In this document: piece by piece, positions 6,754 through 15,628 of the stretch
Layout: every line of letters begins with the position of its first letter
Numbering within the stretch: the stretch's first letter is position 1
Origin: an uncultured Marvinbryantia sp.
GTDB taxonomy: Bacteria; Bacillota; Clostridia; Lachnospirales; Lachnospiraceae
Direction of reading: 5' to 3'
DNA: 18,833 nucleotides
Assembly (NCBI GenBank): GCA_934373455.1
Contig: CAKRON010000053.1
Location: 1 to 18,833, forward strand
Made by a program: the position numbers and the translations under genes
Notes under the pieces: model-generated
The model's database searches: none
Told to the model about the DNA's origin: nothing
What the model saw: only the letters and a program-made list of their open reading frames with translations

Positions 6754-7416
6754 ATGAATAACAGAAGAAAGAAGTCGCGAATTATCTGGATTTTACTATT
6801 ACAGTGCCTGATTCTTTCAGGATGTGATAAAACAGGAAAAGAGGTTGTGTGGAACATTCAGAAAGAATCTGAAAGTATGCAGAGTGCATCTGAGGTTTCA
6901 GAAGAAAATGTTACAGAGATATGTACAGAAGAAAAAATTGGGACGGAAACTGGGATGACAGAATCAGAAATTCCCATATATGCAGATATCTGTGGGGCAG
7001 TGAAGAATCCAGGCGTGTATGAATTAAAAGAGGGAGCACGCATATTTGAACTGATTAAGAAGGCAGGAGGATTGCAGGAAGAGGCAGACCTGACGACAAT
7101 TAATCAGGCAGAGAAAGTGACTGATGGAATGAAAGTACGTGTATATACGAAAGAGGAAGCGAAGGAGCTGACACTGCCTGTAAGCGTAAATTCATCAGAA
7201 GAAGGTACAAAGACACAGGAGCAGAAGATCAATATCAATTGCGCAGATCCGTCAGAACTGACAGAATTGCCTGGTATTGGAAGCACCAGAGCAGCTGATA
7301 TTATCGCATATCGTACAGAACACGGGAGATTTCAGTCAATAGAAGAGATTATGAATGTCACTGGTATTAAAGAATCGACATTTCAGAAAATAAAAGATCA
7401 AATCGTGGTAGAGTGA
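6754..7416 (+). CDS. comEA: ComEA-like DNA-binding competence lipoprotein
   Basis: A 220-residue protein. ComEA binds double-stranded DNA outside the membrane and passes it to the ComEC channel. The N-terminus is basic (NNRRKKSR), then hydrophobic, and ends in the lipobox LSGC, so C24 is probably lipid-modified and anchors the protein to the outer face of the membrane. A Ser/Thr/Glu-rich linker (about 35-72) follows, then an SLBB domain (about 75-132, ADICGAVKNPGVYEL) and a C-terminal tandem helix-hairpin-helix DNA-binding domain (about 158-220, INCADPSELTELPGIG). The ATG at 6754 is preceded by AAAGGAG; an in-frame TTG at 6691 is less likely because it lies near the predicted transcript start and would bury the signal peptide. 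Its usual partner comEC is present, but three genes downstream. The response regulator start is 11 bp away. Confidence 0.9.
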   Translation: MNNRRKKSRIIWILLLQCLILSGCDKTGKEVVWNIQKESESMQSASEVSEENVTEICTEEKIGTETGMTESEIPIYADICGAVKNPGVYELKEGARIFELIKKAGGLQEEADLTTINQAEKVTDGMKVRVYTKEEAKELTLPVSVNSSEEGTKTQEQKININCADPSELTELPGIGSTRAADIIAYRTEHGRFQSIEEIMNVTGIKESTFQKIKDQIVVE

Positions 7417-7427
7417 GGAGAAATCAG

Positions 7428-8117
7428 ATGGCGAAAAAAGTATTGGTTGTCGATGATGAAAAGAATATTGTAAAAGGAATCCGCTTTAGTCTGGAGCAGG
7501 ACGGAATGGAAGTAGACTGCGCATACGATGGCGAAGAAGCATTGAATATGGTTCATGCAAAAGAATATGACGTAGTATTGTTGGATCTGATGCTGCCAAA
7601 GGTAGATGGCTTATCTGTATGCCAGCAGATTCGTGAGTTTTCCAATGTACCGGTTGTTATGCTTACAGCCAAAGGCGATGACATGGATAAGATTATGGGA
7701 CTGGAATATGGTGCAGATGATTATATTACCAAACCATTCAATATTCTTGAAGTAAAGGCCAGAATCAAAGCCATTATGAGAAGAACCGGAAAGAATGCAG
7801 CAGCAGAGACAAAGAGTAAGATGATAGAAGCTGGAGATCTGATGTTGGACTGTGAAGGAAGAAGAGTCAGTATAGCAGGACGTGAGATCAATCTTACAGC
7901 AAAAGAATTTGATGTGTTGGAACTGTTGGTATTCAATCCGAATAAAGTATACAGCAGGGAGAATCTTTTGGATATTGTGTGGGGATATGATTATCCGGGA
8001 GATGTCAGAACCGTTGATGTACATATCAGAAGACTTCGGGAGAAAATCGAGACCAATCCAAGCGATCCGAAGTACGTACATACAAAGTGGGGCGTAGGAT
8101 ATTATTTTCAGCATTAA
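7428..8117 (+). CDS. OmpR/PhoB-family response regulator
   Basis: A 229-residue two-domain transcription regulator. The receiver domain (3-115) has the acidic pair D9-D10, the phosphorylated D53 in LLDLMLPKVDG, T80 and K102. The C-terminal winged-helix domain (about 133-228) has the typical VRTVDVHIRRLREKI recognition helix and ends in WGVGYYF, as in PhoB/WalR relatives. The ATG at 7428 is chosen because TGAGGAG (7414-7420), overlapping the comEA stop, is well placed; a GTG at 7413 would overlap comEA without a good site. The histidine kinase gene follows after a small terminator-like hairpin, so the pair probably works together. Targets cannot be named from sequence; envelope or phosphate control is possible given the subfamily. 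Confidence 0.94.
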   Translation: MAKKVLVVDDEKNIVKGIRFSLEQDGMEVDCAYDGEEALNMVHAKEYDVVLLDLMLPKVDGLSVCQQIREFSNVPVVMLTAKGDDMDKIMGLEYGADDYITKPFNILEVKARIKAIMRRTGKNAAAETKSKMIEAGDLMLDCEGRRVSIAGREINLTAKEFDVLELLVFNPNKVYSRENLLDIVWGYDYPGDVRTVDVHIRRLREKIETNPSDPKYVHTKWGVGYYFQH

Positions 8118-8127
8118 AAGTGTAAAT

Positions 8128-8151
8128 GAGGCTGAGCGATCAGCCTCTTTT
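8128..8151 (+). terminator. Short GNRA-loop terminator or attenuator between regulator and kinase
   Basis: GAGGCTGA (8128-8135) and TCAGCCTC (8140-8147) form a perfect 8-bp stem around the tetraloop GCGA, a GNRA-type stable loop, followed by TTTT then C. It begins 10 bp after the response regulator stop and lies 23 bp before the kinase ATG. The T tract is short, so partial termination is more likely than full. It could lower kinase expression relative to the regulator. Confidence 0.7.
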
Positions 8152-8174
8152 CTATCTTATAATGGGAGAGACGA

Positions 8175-9635
8175 ATGAAAAAATTGCAGAATTTGATAGA
8201 AAAGATCGGTTTAACACGCTATTTAAAGAGCTTGCAGTTCCGTATGTTTATCATTATGTGTGTGGTGGGAATTGTACCGATCTTGCTTATGAAGATGAGT
8301 ATCCTGAAGAATTATCAGGATCAGTCACTGATTCAGAGAGGAAATATGCTGCAGAATCAGTGCGAGAATGTGGCAGATAGAATGGGAGATTCTCTTCAGG
8401 GAGATAACCTGCAGCTGGATGGATTCGAGACAGAGATGGATCAGCTGGCAACACTGTATAATGGAAGACTGGTAGTAGTAAATGATGAATTTAAAGTAAT
8501 TAAAGATACATTTAATCTGGATGAGGGAAAAACACTGGTATCCAAGGAAGTCATTCAGTGTTTTCAGAACGAGACCAGTCTGACCCATGATGGCGATTAT
8601 AAATTTATTGAACTGGCGATTCCAATTCGTGAATCCGTAAACAGACAGGTAATTGGTGCACTGGTGATCAGTTCCGAGACAGCAGACATTGTGGAAAACA
8701 GAGAAGAACTGAGCCGCAAAGTATTTATGCTTCAGGCAGGATTGATTATCATCGTGCTGATTACAGCATTTTACATTTCCGGTTATCTGGTCAAACCATT
8801 TGCGAGAGTCACAAAGTCGCTGGAAAAAGTAAGCGGTGGTTTCCTGGATGGAGATTTGATGATTCTGGATTATACAGAAACCAGGGAGATGTCGGAAGCT
8901 TATAATCAGATGCTTGCCCGAATGAAGACGCTGGATGATTCCAGACAGGAATTTGTATCGAATGTGTCACATGAATTAAAGACGCCGATTACATCGATGA
9001 AAGTATTGGCCGATTCACTTTTGATGCAGGAAGATGTACCGGCTGAATTATATCGGGAATTTATGGGAGATATTGCGGAAGAAATTGAGCGAGAGAATAA
9101 GATCATCAATGATCTGCTGTCTTTGGTAAAGATGGATAAGAAAGCTTCCGACGTGAATATTCAGTCGACGAATATCAATGAGCTAATTGAATTAATTCTG
9201 AAGAGACTTCGTCCGATCGCCCAGAAGCGCAATATTGAGCTGACGCTGGATAGTTATAAGCCGGTGATTGCCGAGGTGGATGAGACAAAACTGGTTCTGG
9301 CACTTTCTAATCTTATGGAAAATGCAGTGAAATATAACAGAGATGGTGGATGGGTCAGAATATCGATCAATACCGATCATAAATATTTTTATGTAAAAAT
9401 AGAAGATAATGGTATTGGAATTCCAAAAGAAGACCAGGAACACATATTTGAAAGATTTTATCGGGTGGATAAGTCACATTCCCGGGAAATCGGCGGAACT
9501 GGTTTGGGACTGGCTATTGCAAGAAGCAGTATCCTGATGCATCACGGAGTGATTAAAGTATACAGTGAAGAGGGAGAAGGCACTACCTTTACAGTGCGTG
9601 TTCCACTGATGTATCAGACAGGAAAGGAACTATGA
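8175..9635 (+). CDS. HAMP-domain sensor histidine kinase
   Basis: A 486-residue membrane kinase that should phosphorylate the preceding response regulator. First membrane segment about 23-43, an extracellular sensor region about 44-182, second membrane segment about 184-205, then HAMP (about 206-258). The HisKA segment has phospho-accepting H266 in SNVSHELKTPI. The ATPase domain has the N box around N383 (NLMENAVKYN), G1 at 411-415 (DNGIG), the F box (FERFYRVD) and G2 (GGTGLGLAIA, 440-449). The architecture is like PhoR/WalK kinases but has no PAS domain, so the signal is probably read by the extracellular region. GGGAGAG precedes the ATG. Its stop overlaps the start of the GerMN lipoprotein (ATGA), which indicates translational coupling and shared function. 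Confidence 0.95.
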   Translation: MKKLQNLIEKIGLTRYLKSLQFRMFIIMCVVGIVPILLMKMSILKNYQDQSLIQRGNMLQNQCENVADRMGDSLQGDNLQLDGFETEMDQLATLYNGRLVVVNDEFKVIKDTFNLDEGKTLVSKEVIQCFQNETSLTHDGDYKFIELAIPIRESVNRQVIGALVISSETADIVENREELSRKVFMLQAGLIIIVLITAFYISGYLVKPFARVTKSLEKVSGGFLDGDLMILDYTETREMSEAYNQMLARMKTLDDSRQEFVSNVSHELKTPITSMKVLADSLLMQEDVPAELYREFMGDIAEEIERENKIINDLLSLVKMDKKASDVNIQSTNINELIELILKRLRPIAQKRNIELTLDSYKPVIAEVDETKLVLALSNLMENAVKYNRDGGWVRISINTDHKYFYVKIEDNGIGIPKEDQEHIFERFYRVDKSHSREIGGTGLGLAIARSSILMHHGVIKVYSEEGEGTTFTVRVPLMYQTGKEL

Positions 9636-10609
9636 GAAAGAGAAGATTATTAATTGCAGCTGCGTGTGTTGTTTTACTGAATGGGTGTGGGGAGAAGAAA
9701 AAGGATTCATCCGGATATCAGGTGTACTTTACGAACGAAGAAGGAAATGCCCTGTTGTCATCCAGCTATCAGATTAAAGGAGACGACACACTGGAATGTA
9801 TCCGTGAGATATGGAAAAAGATGAAGGAAAGTATGAATGGAAGTGGTCAGGTAAGCCTGGTACCTCAGGGACTGGAGATCCAGGAACTGGATTTGACAGA
9901 TGGGCAGCTGACGATCACATTCAATACAGAGTATTCTAAATTAAGTGCTGTGCAGGAAGTATTACTTAGAGCCGGCATAGTAGAAGGGGTTACACAGTTT
10001 CAGGAAGTCCGGACAGTAGTCTTTCATATCGGAGAAGATGTATTAAAAAGTCACAAAGGGGAACCGGTGGGAGCAATGACCCGGAACTCATTTATCAACA
10101 ATCCGGTGGGAATCAATTCCTATCAGTATGCAGCACTGACATTGTATTTTGCCAATGCAGAAGGGAACAAAATTGTCAAAGAATTGCGAAATGTTCATTA
10201 TTCGACTAATACCACTCTCGAAAAAGTGGTGATGGAGCAGCTGACAGTAGGACCGATGAATGGCAAATTAAGCCCGATTTTGAATGACACAGTAAAAGTA
10301 CTGGATGTTAAGGTTGCTGAAAAGACTTGTACTTTGAATTTGAATCAGGCATTTCTGGATACTGCAAAGGGCGCAAATGATCCGGCAGTTGTACTATATG
10401 CGCTGGTAGACAGCCTGTGTGACAATCTCAGTGTCGATAAAGTGCAGTTTCAGGTGGAAGGAAACTCTGAGGTGATATATGGAGATTCGTTAAGCCTGGC
10501 TGGACCATTTCATCGAAACAGTGAGATTATAGAAGTTCAGGACAGTTCTATAAAAGAAGAGAGTGAATCCGGTGCTTCTGAACTGGGAGAACCTCAAATT
10601 GGTTTATAA
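9632..10609 (+). CDS. GerMN-domain lipoprotein
   Basis: A 325-residue secreted lipoprotein. The signal MRKRRLLIAAACVVLLNGC gives lipobox LNGC with lipidated C19. Two GerMN-type repeats follow, about 40-140 and 165-285; each has the pattern of a 'nEGN' strand (NEEGNALL, NAEGNKIV), a helix with ECIREIWKKM or EKVVMEQL, then TITFNTEYSKL or TLNLNQAFLD. A short acidic tail ends the protein. GerMN domains occur in GerM of spore formers and in LpqB, which acts with the MtrB kinase in Actinobacteria. Translational coupling to the kinase gene suggests that this protein modulates the sensor, or that its gene product is tied to the same envelope process. Biochemical function is unknown. Confidence 0.87.
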   Translation: MRKRRLLIAAACVVLLNGCGEKKKDSSGYQVYFTNEEGNALLSSSYQIKGDDTLECIREIWKKMKESMNGSGQVSLVPQGLEIQELDLTDGQLTITFNTEYSKLSAVQEVLLRAGIVEGVTQFQEVRTVVFHIGEDVLKSHKGEPVGAMTRNSFINNPVGINSYQYAALTLYFANAEGNKIVKELRNVHYSTNTTLEKVVMEQLTVGPMNGKLSPILNDTVKVLDVKVAEKTCTLNLNQAFLDTAKGANDPAVVLYALVDSLCDNLSVDKVQFQVEGNSEVIYGDSLSLAGPFHRNSEIIEVQDSSIKEESESGASELGEPQIGL

Positions 10610-10626
10610 CAGATGGGAGACAAGAT

Positions 10627-12789
10627 TTGAAGAAACGCAGATTATGTATGATCTGCCTTCCTGTTATTCTGTGGATTTTTGTGATGGGGGTGGGACTGGA
10701 AAGAAAATCAGACCAGTTCCCCTGTCCTTTTCCGGAAGGCAGTATGCTTTGTGCTGAAGGGGTAATAGACCAGATACAGCAAAAAGATGGAAGACAAAGT
10801 ATTTATATCAAACACATTTCTATTTCAGATGAAAACAATTCATCATCAGCATATTCAGCTGATAAAAACACCAGAATAAAAGTAGAATTACAGAAAAACA
10901 GAATCGTTCAGATCGGTAATAAAGTTAAAGTACGGGGAAAATGTCAGTATTTTTCAAAGGCAGAAAATGATGGTGCGTTTGATGCCAGAAATTATTATGC
11001 ATCGCTTCATGTAGTATTGCTGTTAAAAAAAGCTGAAATTCTGAAGAAAGACAACAGCATAGAATATTTGAAAGAATTTTGCCGCAGTGTGCGGGAAATA
11101 TGTAAAAAACGGTTGGAACAGATGCTCTCAGAAGAAGAGGCAGGAGTTATGGAATCCTTGCTTTTAGGCGATAAAAGTGGGTTGGATACAGAGATCAGAG
11201 ATTTGTATCAGAAAAATGGAATCATTCATGTACTTGCAATATCCGGGCTTCATGTATCTATGATTGGAACATCCTTGTTTCACTGTCTGAGAAAACAAAA
11301 ATTGGGATTTGCCGGGACATCTCTGCTGGCAGGTATATTCATCTGGTTTTATGGATTTTTTACAGGATTTTCGGTGTCCGGTACCAGAGCAATTCTTATG
11401 TTTTATATTTTTCTCGGGGCACAGATTTTAGGCCGCACTACAGATCTTATCACATCTATGACGGTATCTGCTGTTTTAATGCTGATCAAAAATCCACAGC
11501 TCTTTTTTCAAAGCGGATTTTTAATGTCTTATGGAGCAGTGGCTGGTGTCGCAGCGGCTGGTTCGATTCCGGATCATCATCATATCATACTGTCAGCATT
11601 GAAAGTCAGTATAGGCACATGGTTGTTTACCTTACCATTTACAGCATATTTCTATTATCAGGTGCCGATATATGGAATTCTTCTGAATCTTTTTGTAGTG
11701 CCATCCATGTCCATAATTGTTACATGTGGAATCCTGGGACTGGCAGCAGGCATGGTGAGTGTGACCATCGGCAGTTTCTTTTTGGCGCCGGTACATTATC
11801 TGCTTCAGATTACATTTTTTCTTTGCAGATGGATTGGTCGGTTTCCGGGAGCAGTATGGATCACAGGAAGACCATCCTGTCTGCAAATAGGAGCGTATTA
11901 TCTTGTACTGATTCTGCTTGTTGTATTTTTACAGAAAATGAGAAAAATAGATTTGATAAAGACTGCATTTGGAATTATACTAGGAATAGGCATTTTATGT
12001 TATCGGGGGAACCGAAACTGGTCAGTTACATTTTTAAGTGTAGGTCAGGGAGATGGAATCTGTATCCAGACAGAGAAAGGACATGCATGGGTTGTAGATG
12101 GAGGAAGCAGTACGCAAAAGCAGCTTGCAAGGCATTGTCTGGAACCGTATTTAAAATATCATGGAATCAGCGAAGTAGAAGGATGGATGGTGTCACATTT
12201 TGACCAGGATCACATAAGTGGTCTGGTGGAAATTTTAGATACCTATCATACTGGTATAACAGGGAAGAATCAGAATGGAATTACCATAAAGAAACTGCTG
12301 CTTCCGGATACAGACCTGACAGATGAATTAGAAGAGAAGATTCTGGAGCTGGCAGACAAACACCAGATACCTGTGCTGCGGTGTGCCAGAGGGGATACGA
12401 TAGAGCAGGACCAGATGCAGATCAGAGTGCTTCAGCCACAGGCAGGATATTCCTATGAAAGTGCGAATGCAGGATCTATGACATTGTCTGTGTTGTATCA
12501 TGATTTTTCGTTATTGCTGACAGGAGATCTGGAGGGAGAAGGAGAAAAACAGCTTCTGGAGAATAACTGGGAGTCTGTAGATGTATTAAAAGTGGCTCAT
12601 CATGGGTCAAAAAACAGCAGTTCAGAAGAGGTGCTTCAGGCGATTGGAGGAAAGATTGCCGTGATATCCTGCGGAAAAGAGAATCGTTACGGACATCCGC
12701 ACCAGGAACTGCTGGAGAGACTGAAGAAATCAGGATATCAGATTATGCGTACAGATCAGGAGGGAATGATTCGTTTTACAGTGAATTAA
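10627..12789 (+). CDS. comEC: ComEC DNA-uptake channel with C-terminal metallo-beta-lactamase domain
   Basis: A 720-residue polytopic membrane protein that carries one strand of incoming DNA across the membrane during transformation. An N-terminal membrane helix (about 5-23) is followed by the OB-fold-like ComEC N-terminal region (about 40-130), the competence domain with VLAISGLHVSMIG (about 204-216) and many membrane helices, and a C-terminal metallo-beta-lactamase-like domain (about 472-718). The latter has HFDQDH (H524, D526, D528, H529) and AHHGS (H658-H659), so its metal ligands are kept and nuclease activity is plausible. The start is TTG with GGGAG 7 bases upstream; the next in-frame ATG is seven codons in. 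It is separated from comEA by the two-component system and GerMN gene. Whether the host is transformable cannot be told. Confidence 0.94.
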   Translation: MKKRRLCMICLPVILWIFVMGVGLERKSDQFPCPFPEGSMLCAEGVIDQIQQKDGRQSIYIKHISISDENNSSSAYSADKNTRIKVELQKNRIVQIGNKVKVRGKCQYFSKAENDGAFDARNYYASLHVVLLLKKAEILKKDNSIEYLKEFCRSVREICKKRLEQMLSEEEAGVMESLLLGDKSGLDTEIRDLYQKNGIIHVLAISGLHVSMIGTSLFHCLRKQKLGFAGTSLLAGIFIWFYGFFTGFSVSGTRAILMFYIFLGAQILGRTTDLITSMTVSAVLMLIKNPQLFFQSGFLMSYGAVAGVAAAGSIPDHHHIILSALKVSIGTWLFTLPFTAYFYYQVPIYGILLNLFVVPSMSIIVTCGILGLAAGMVSVTIGSFFLAPVHYLLQITFFLCRWIGRFPGAVWITGRPSCLQIGAYYLVLILLVVFLQKMRKIDLIKTAFGIILGIGILCYRGNRNWSVTFLSVGQGDGICIQTEKGHAWVVDGGSSTQKQLARHCLEPYLKYHGISEVEGWMVSHFDQDHISGLVEILDTYHTGITGKNQNGITIKKLLLPDTDLTDELEEKILELADKHQIPVLRCARGDTIEQDQMQIRVLQPQAGYSYESANAGSMTLSVLYHDFSLLLTGDLEGEGEKQLLENNWESVDVLKVAHHGSKNSSSEEVLQAIGGKIAVISCGKENRYGHPHQELLERLKKSGYQIMRTDQEGMIRFTVN

Positions 12790-12810
12790 GAAAGGCGGGT
12801 GCATGCAGTG

Positions 12811-13845
12811 ATGGAAAAAAAGATGCAGGAATCTTTCCATACGATACGGGAACTGGCAGAGATAAGAGAAAAAGAAATACTCAGTCCCTATGCTTCTTTG
12901 AGTGAACAGTCAAAAGGGCGGGAAAGGGAAGAAGAACCGTGTGATATCAGAACAGCCTATCAAAGAGACCGGGATCGTATCTTACATTGTAAAGCATTTC
13001 GAAGACTGAAACATAAGACCCAGGTCTTTTTATGTCCACAGGGAGATCATTATCGTGACCGGCTGACTCATACACTGGAAGTTTCACAAATTGCAAGAAC
13101 CATGGCAGTGGCACTATCCTTGAATGAATATCTGACAGAAGCGATTGCACTGGGACATGATCTGGGACATACACCATTTGGACATTCCGGCGAACATGTC
13201 CTGAATCAGCTAAATCCCGGAGGATTTGTTCACTGTGAACAGAGTGTACGTGTGGTAGAAGTTCTGGAAAAGAAGGGGCAGGGACTGAATCTGACCTGGG
13301 AGGCGCGGGATGGAATCCGTAATCATCGAACCAGCGGACACCCATCGACACTGGAAGGAAGATGTGTGCAGCTGGCAGATAAAATAGCATACATCAATCA
13401 TGATATCGACGATGCGGAGCGGGCAGGTATTTTGAAAGAAGAAGATATTCCGATAGAATATCGCAGAATTCTCGGATGTTCTGCGAAAGAGCGATTAAAT
13501 ACCATGATTCATGATATTGTAGAAAACAGCATGGGAAAATCTGAGGTTGGTCCTACGGCAGATATTGAGTGGGCTATGGGAAATTTAAGAAAATTTATGT
13601 TCAGAAATGTGTATACTGGAAGTATAGCGAAAGCAGAAGAAGGAAAAGCAGAGTCTGTGATACGCTCACTGTATGATTATTATACAGAACATCTGGAAAG
13701 TCTTCCGGAGGAGTATCTGATTATGATTTATCATAGAGGAGAAGGCGTAGAACGTGTGGTTTGCGATTATATTTCCGGAATGACGGATCAGTATGCCATG
13801 GCAAAATATACAGATTTATTTATACCAAAGTTGTGGCAATTTTAA
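12811..13845 (+). CDS. Deoxyguanosinetriphosphate triphosphohydrolase-like HD protein
   Basis: A 344-residue HD-domain enzyme of the dGTPase family, which cleaves dNTPs to nucleoside and triphosphate. Metal-binding motif residues are in RLTHTLEVSQIAR (H87), GHDLGHTPFGH (HD at 116-117) and YINHDIDDA (the conserved late aspartate). The N-terminal phrase RTAYQRDRDRILHCKAFRRLKHKTQVF is characteristic of the family. Length fits the short, about 340-residue Gram-positive form rather than the 500-residue E. coli Dgt. The start is uncertain: ATG 12811, GTG 12808 and GTG 12799 are in frame; the AAAGGCGGG site (12791-12799) fits the first two best. The stop codon overlaps the ribosome binding site of dnaG, so the two are closely coupled. 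A role in balancing dNTP pools for replication is a reasonable inference. Confidence 0.9.
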   Translation: MEKKMQESFHTIRELAEIREKEILSPYASLSEQSKGREREEEPCDIRTAYQRDRDRILHCKAFRRLKHKTQVFLCPQGDHYRDRLTHTLEVSQIARTMAVALSLNEYLTEAIALGHDLGHTPFGHSGEHVLNQLNPGGFVHCEQSVRVVEVLEKKGQGLNLTWEARDGIRNHRTSGHPSTLEGRCVQLADKIAYINHDIDDAERAGILKEEDIPIEYRRILGCSAKERLNTMIHDIVENSMGKSEVGPTADIEWAMGNLRKFMFRNVYTGSIAKAEEGKAESVIRSLYDYYTEHLESLPEEYLIMIYHRGEGVERVVCDYISGMTDQYAMAKYTDLFIPKLWQF

Positions 13846-13854
13846 GGAGTTACT

Positions 13855-15624
13855 ATGTTTTATGCAGAAAATCTGATCGAAGAAATCAGAATGAAAAATG
13901 ACATTGTGGATGTAATATCCAGTTATGTAAAGTTACAGAAAAAAGGCAGTTCCTATTTTGGACTCTGTCCGTTTCATAATGAAAAATCACCATCATTTTC
14001 GGTATCGCCATCCAAACAGATGTATTACTGTTTCGGATGTGGAGCAGGCGGGAATGTATTGACCTTCATTATGGAATATGAAAACTATTCATTTCCGGAA
14101 GCATTGAAATATCTGGCTGATCGTGTGGGAGTGGAACTTCCGCAGCAGGAAATGAGTGAAGAAATGAAGCGTCAACAGGATCTTCGGAGCAGGATATTAG
14201 ATATTAATAAAATGGCAGCCAGATATTATTATTATCAGCTTCGCAGTGACTCAGGAAACCAGGCGATGAATTATCTGAAAGGGCGGCAACTCAGCGAGGA
14301 AACCATTCACAAGTTTGGACTCGGATATTCGACAAAATATGGAAATGATCTGTACAGATATCTGAAAAGCAAAGGAATCAGTGACGAATTGCTGGCGCAG
14401 TCCGGGCTGATGAATGTGGATGAGAAGAAAGGCATGTATGATAAATTCTGGAACAGGGTAATTTTCCCGATTATGGATGTAAACGGCAGAGTGATCGGAT
14501 TTGGTGGACGTGTTATGGGAGATGGAAAACCAAAGTATCTGAATTCACCGGAAACCAAAGTATTTGATAAGAGCCGTAATCTATATGGTTTAAATATTGC
14601 CCGTACTTCCAGAAAGAAATATATGCTGGTGTGTGAAGGATATATGGATGTGATATCCATGCACCAGGCAGGCTTTACCAATGCAGTGGCATCACTGGGA
14701 ACTGCGTTGACGTCCCAGCATGCCAGTCTGTTGAAGCGCTATACCGATGAAGTGATACTGACATATGACAGTGATGAGGCTGGAGTGAAAGCGGCACTTC
14801 GTGCCATTCCGTTGCTAAAAGAAGCAGGAGTATCCACGAAGGTATTGTCTATGCTGCCATACAAAGATCCGGATGAGTTTATCAAGGCTCTCGGAACAGA
14901 AGAATTTCAGAAGCGGATTGACGAGGCAAAAAATAGCTTTCTTTTTGAGATTGATGTTTTACAAAGGAATTATGATATGCAGGATCCTCAGAGTAAGACA
15001 GCATTTTATGAAGAGACAGCAAAAAAACTGATGAGTTTTGAACAGGAACTGGAGCGGGAAAATTATATAGAAGCAGTGGCAGCAAGATATGGAATAGGTT
15101 TTGATGCTTTGCGGAAACTGGTAAATCGAATGGCAATGAAAAATGTGCCGATTCCAAAGACGCCCGTAAAGATCAGACAGGCAAAACCGGAAAAAGATGA
15201 AGGGGTAGTGAAATCTCAGAAGCTGATGCTGACCTGGCTGATAGAATATCCGTCTTTATATGGTACAGTGAAAAAATATCTGAAAAAAGAAGATTTTTCA
15301 ACAGAACTTTACAGAACGGTAGCAGGACTTCTGTTTGAACAGTATGAAGCAGGTGAGCGTAACCCTGCAAGAATTATTAACCATTTTACAGAACCGGAGG
15401 AACAAAGAGAGGCAGCGTCCTTATTTAATACCACCATTCAGGTGGAAACGAATGCTGACAGAGAGAAGGCATTTCGGGAGACTCTGGGGAAAATTCTGTC
15501 TTACAGTCTGGAACAGAGAACGGCCAGTCTGGATCCGACAGATATGAATGGATTACAGAATATTATAGCAGACCGGAAGAAATTAGCGCAGATACAAAGA
15601 CTTCCGGTAGATTTTGGAGAATAG
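13855..15624 (+). CDS. dnaG: DNA primase
   Basis: A 589-residue primase that lays down RNA primers at the replication fork and works with the replicative helicase. The CHC2 zinc finger uses C38, H41, C59 and C62 (LCPFHNEKSPSFSV; YYCFGCGAGG). The RNA polymerase core follows, with VIGFGGRVMGDGKPKYLNSPET, and the Toprim domain has E261 in CEGYMD and D305/D307 in TYDSDEAG. A C-terminal helicase-interaction region of about 140 residues is present. Length is normal. TAAGGAG overlaps the stop codon of the dGTPase gene. The gene ends only 4 bp before trmK; in Bacillus and many Firmicutes the primary sigma factor gene follows dnaG, and here it does not. Confidence 0.97.
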   Translation: MFYAENLIEEIRMKNDIVDVISSYVKLQKKGSSYFGLCPFHNEKSPSFSVSPSKQMYYCFGCGAGGNVLTFIMEYENYSFPEALKYLADRVGVELPQQEMSEEMKRQQDLRSRILDINKMAARYYYYQLRSDSGNQAMNYLKGRQLSEETIHKFGLGYSTKYGNDLYRYLKSKGISDELLAQSGLMNVDEKKGMYDKFWNRVIFPIMDVNGRVIGFGGRVMGDGKPKYLNSPETKVFDKSRNLYGLNIARTSRKKYMLVCEGYMDVISMHQAGFTNAVASLGTALTSQHASLLKRYTDEVILTYDSDEAGVKAALRAIPLLKEAGVSTKVLSMLPYKDPDEFIKALGTEEFQKRIDEAKNSFLFEIDVLQRNYDMQDPQSKTAFYEETAKKLMSFEQELERENYIEAVAARYGIGFDALRKLVNRMAMKNVPIPKTPVKIRQAKPEKDEGVVKSQKLMLTWLIEYPSLYGTVKKYLKKEDFSTELYRTVAGLLFEQYEAGERNPARIINHFTEPEEQREAASLFNTTIQVETNADREKAFRETLGKILSYSLEQRTASLDPTDMNGLQNIIADRKKLAQIQRLPVDFGE

Positions 15625-15628
15625 AGAA

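Noticed and set aside
8158..8163. Perfect TATAAT before the histidine kinase gene
   Set aside because: No -35 element lies 16-18 bp upstream, and a start from it would fall at about 8170, within or after the kinase ribosome binding site.
11619..12203. A 194-codon open frame within comEC in another frame
   Set aside because: It lies inside the conserved membrane and metallo-beta-lactamase parts of ComEC; no start signal and no recognisable domain.
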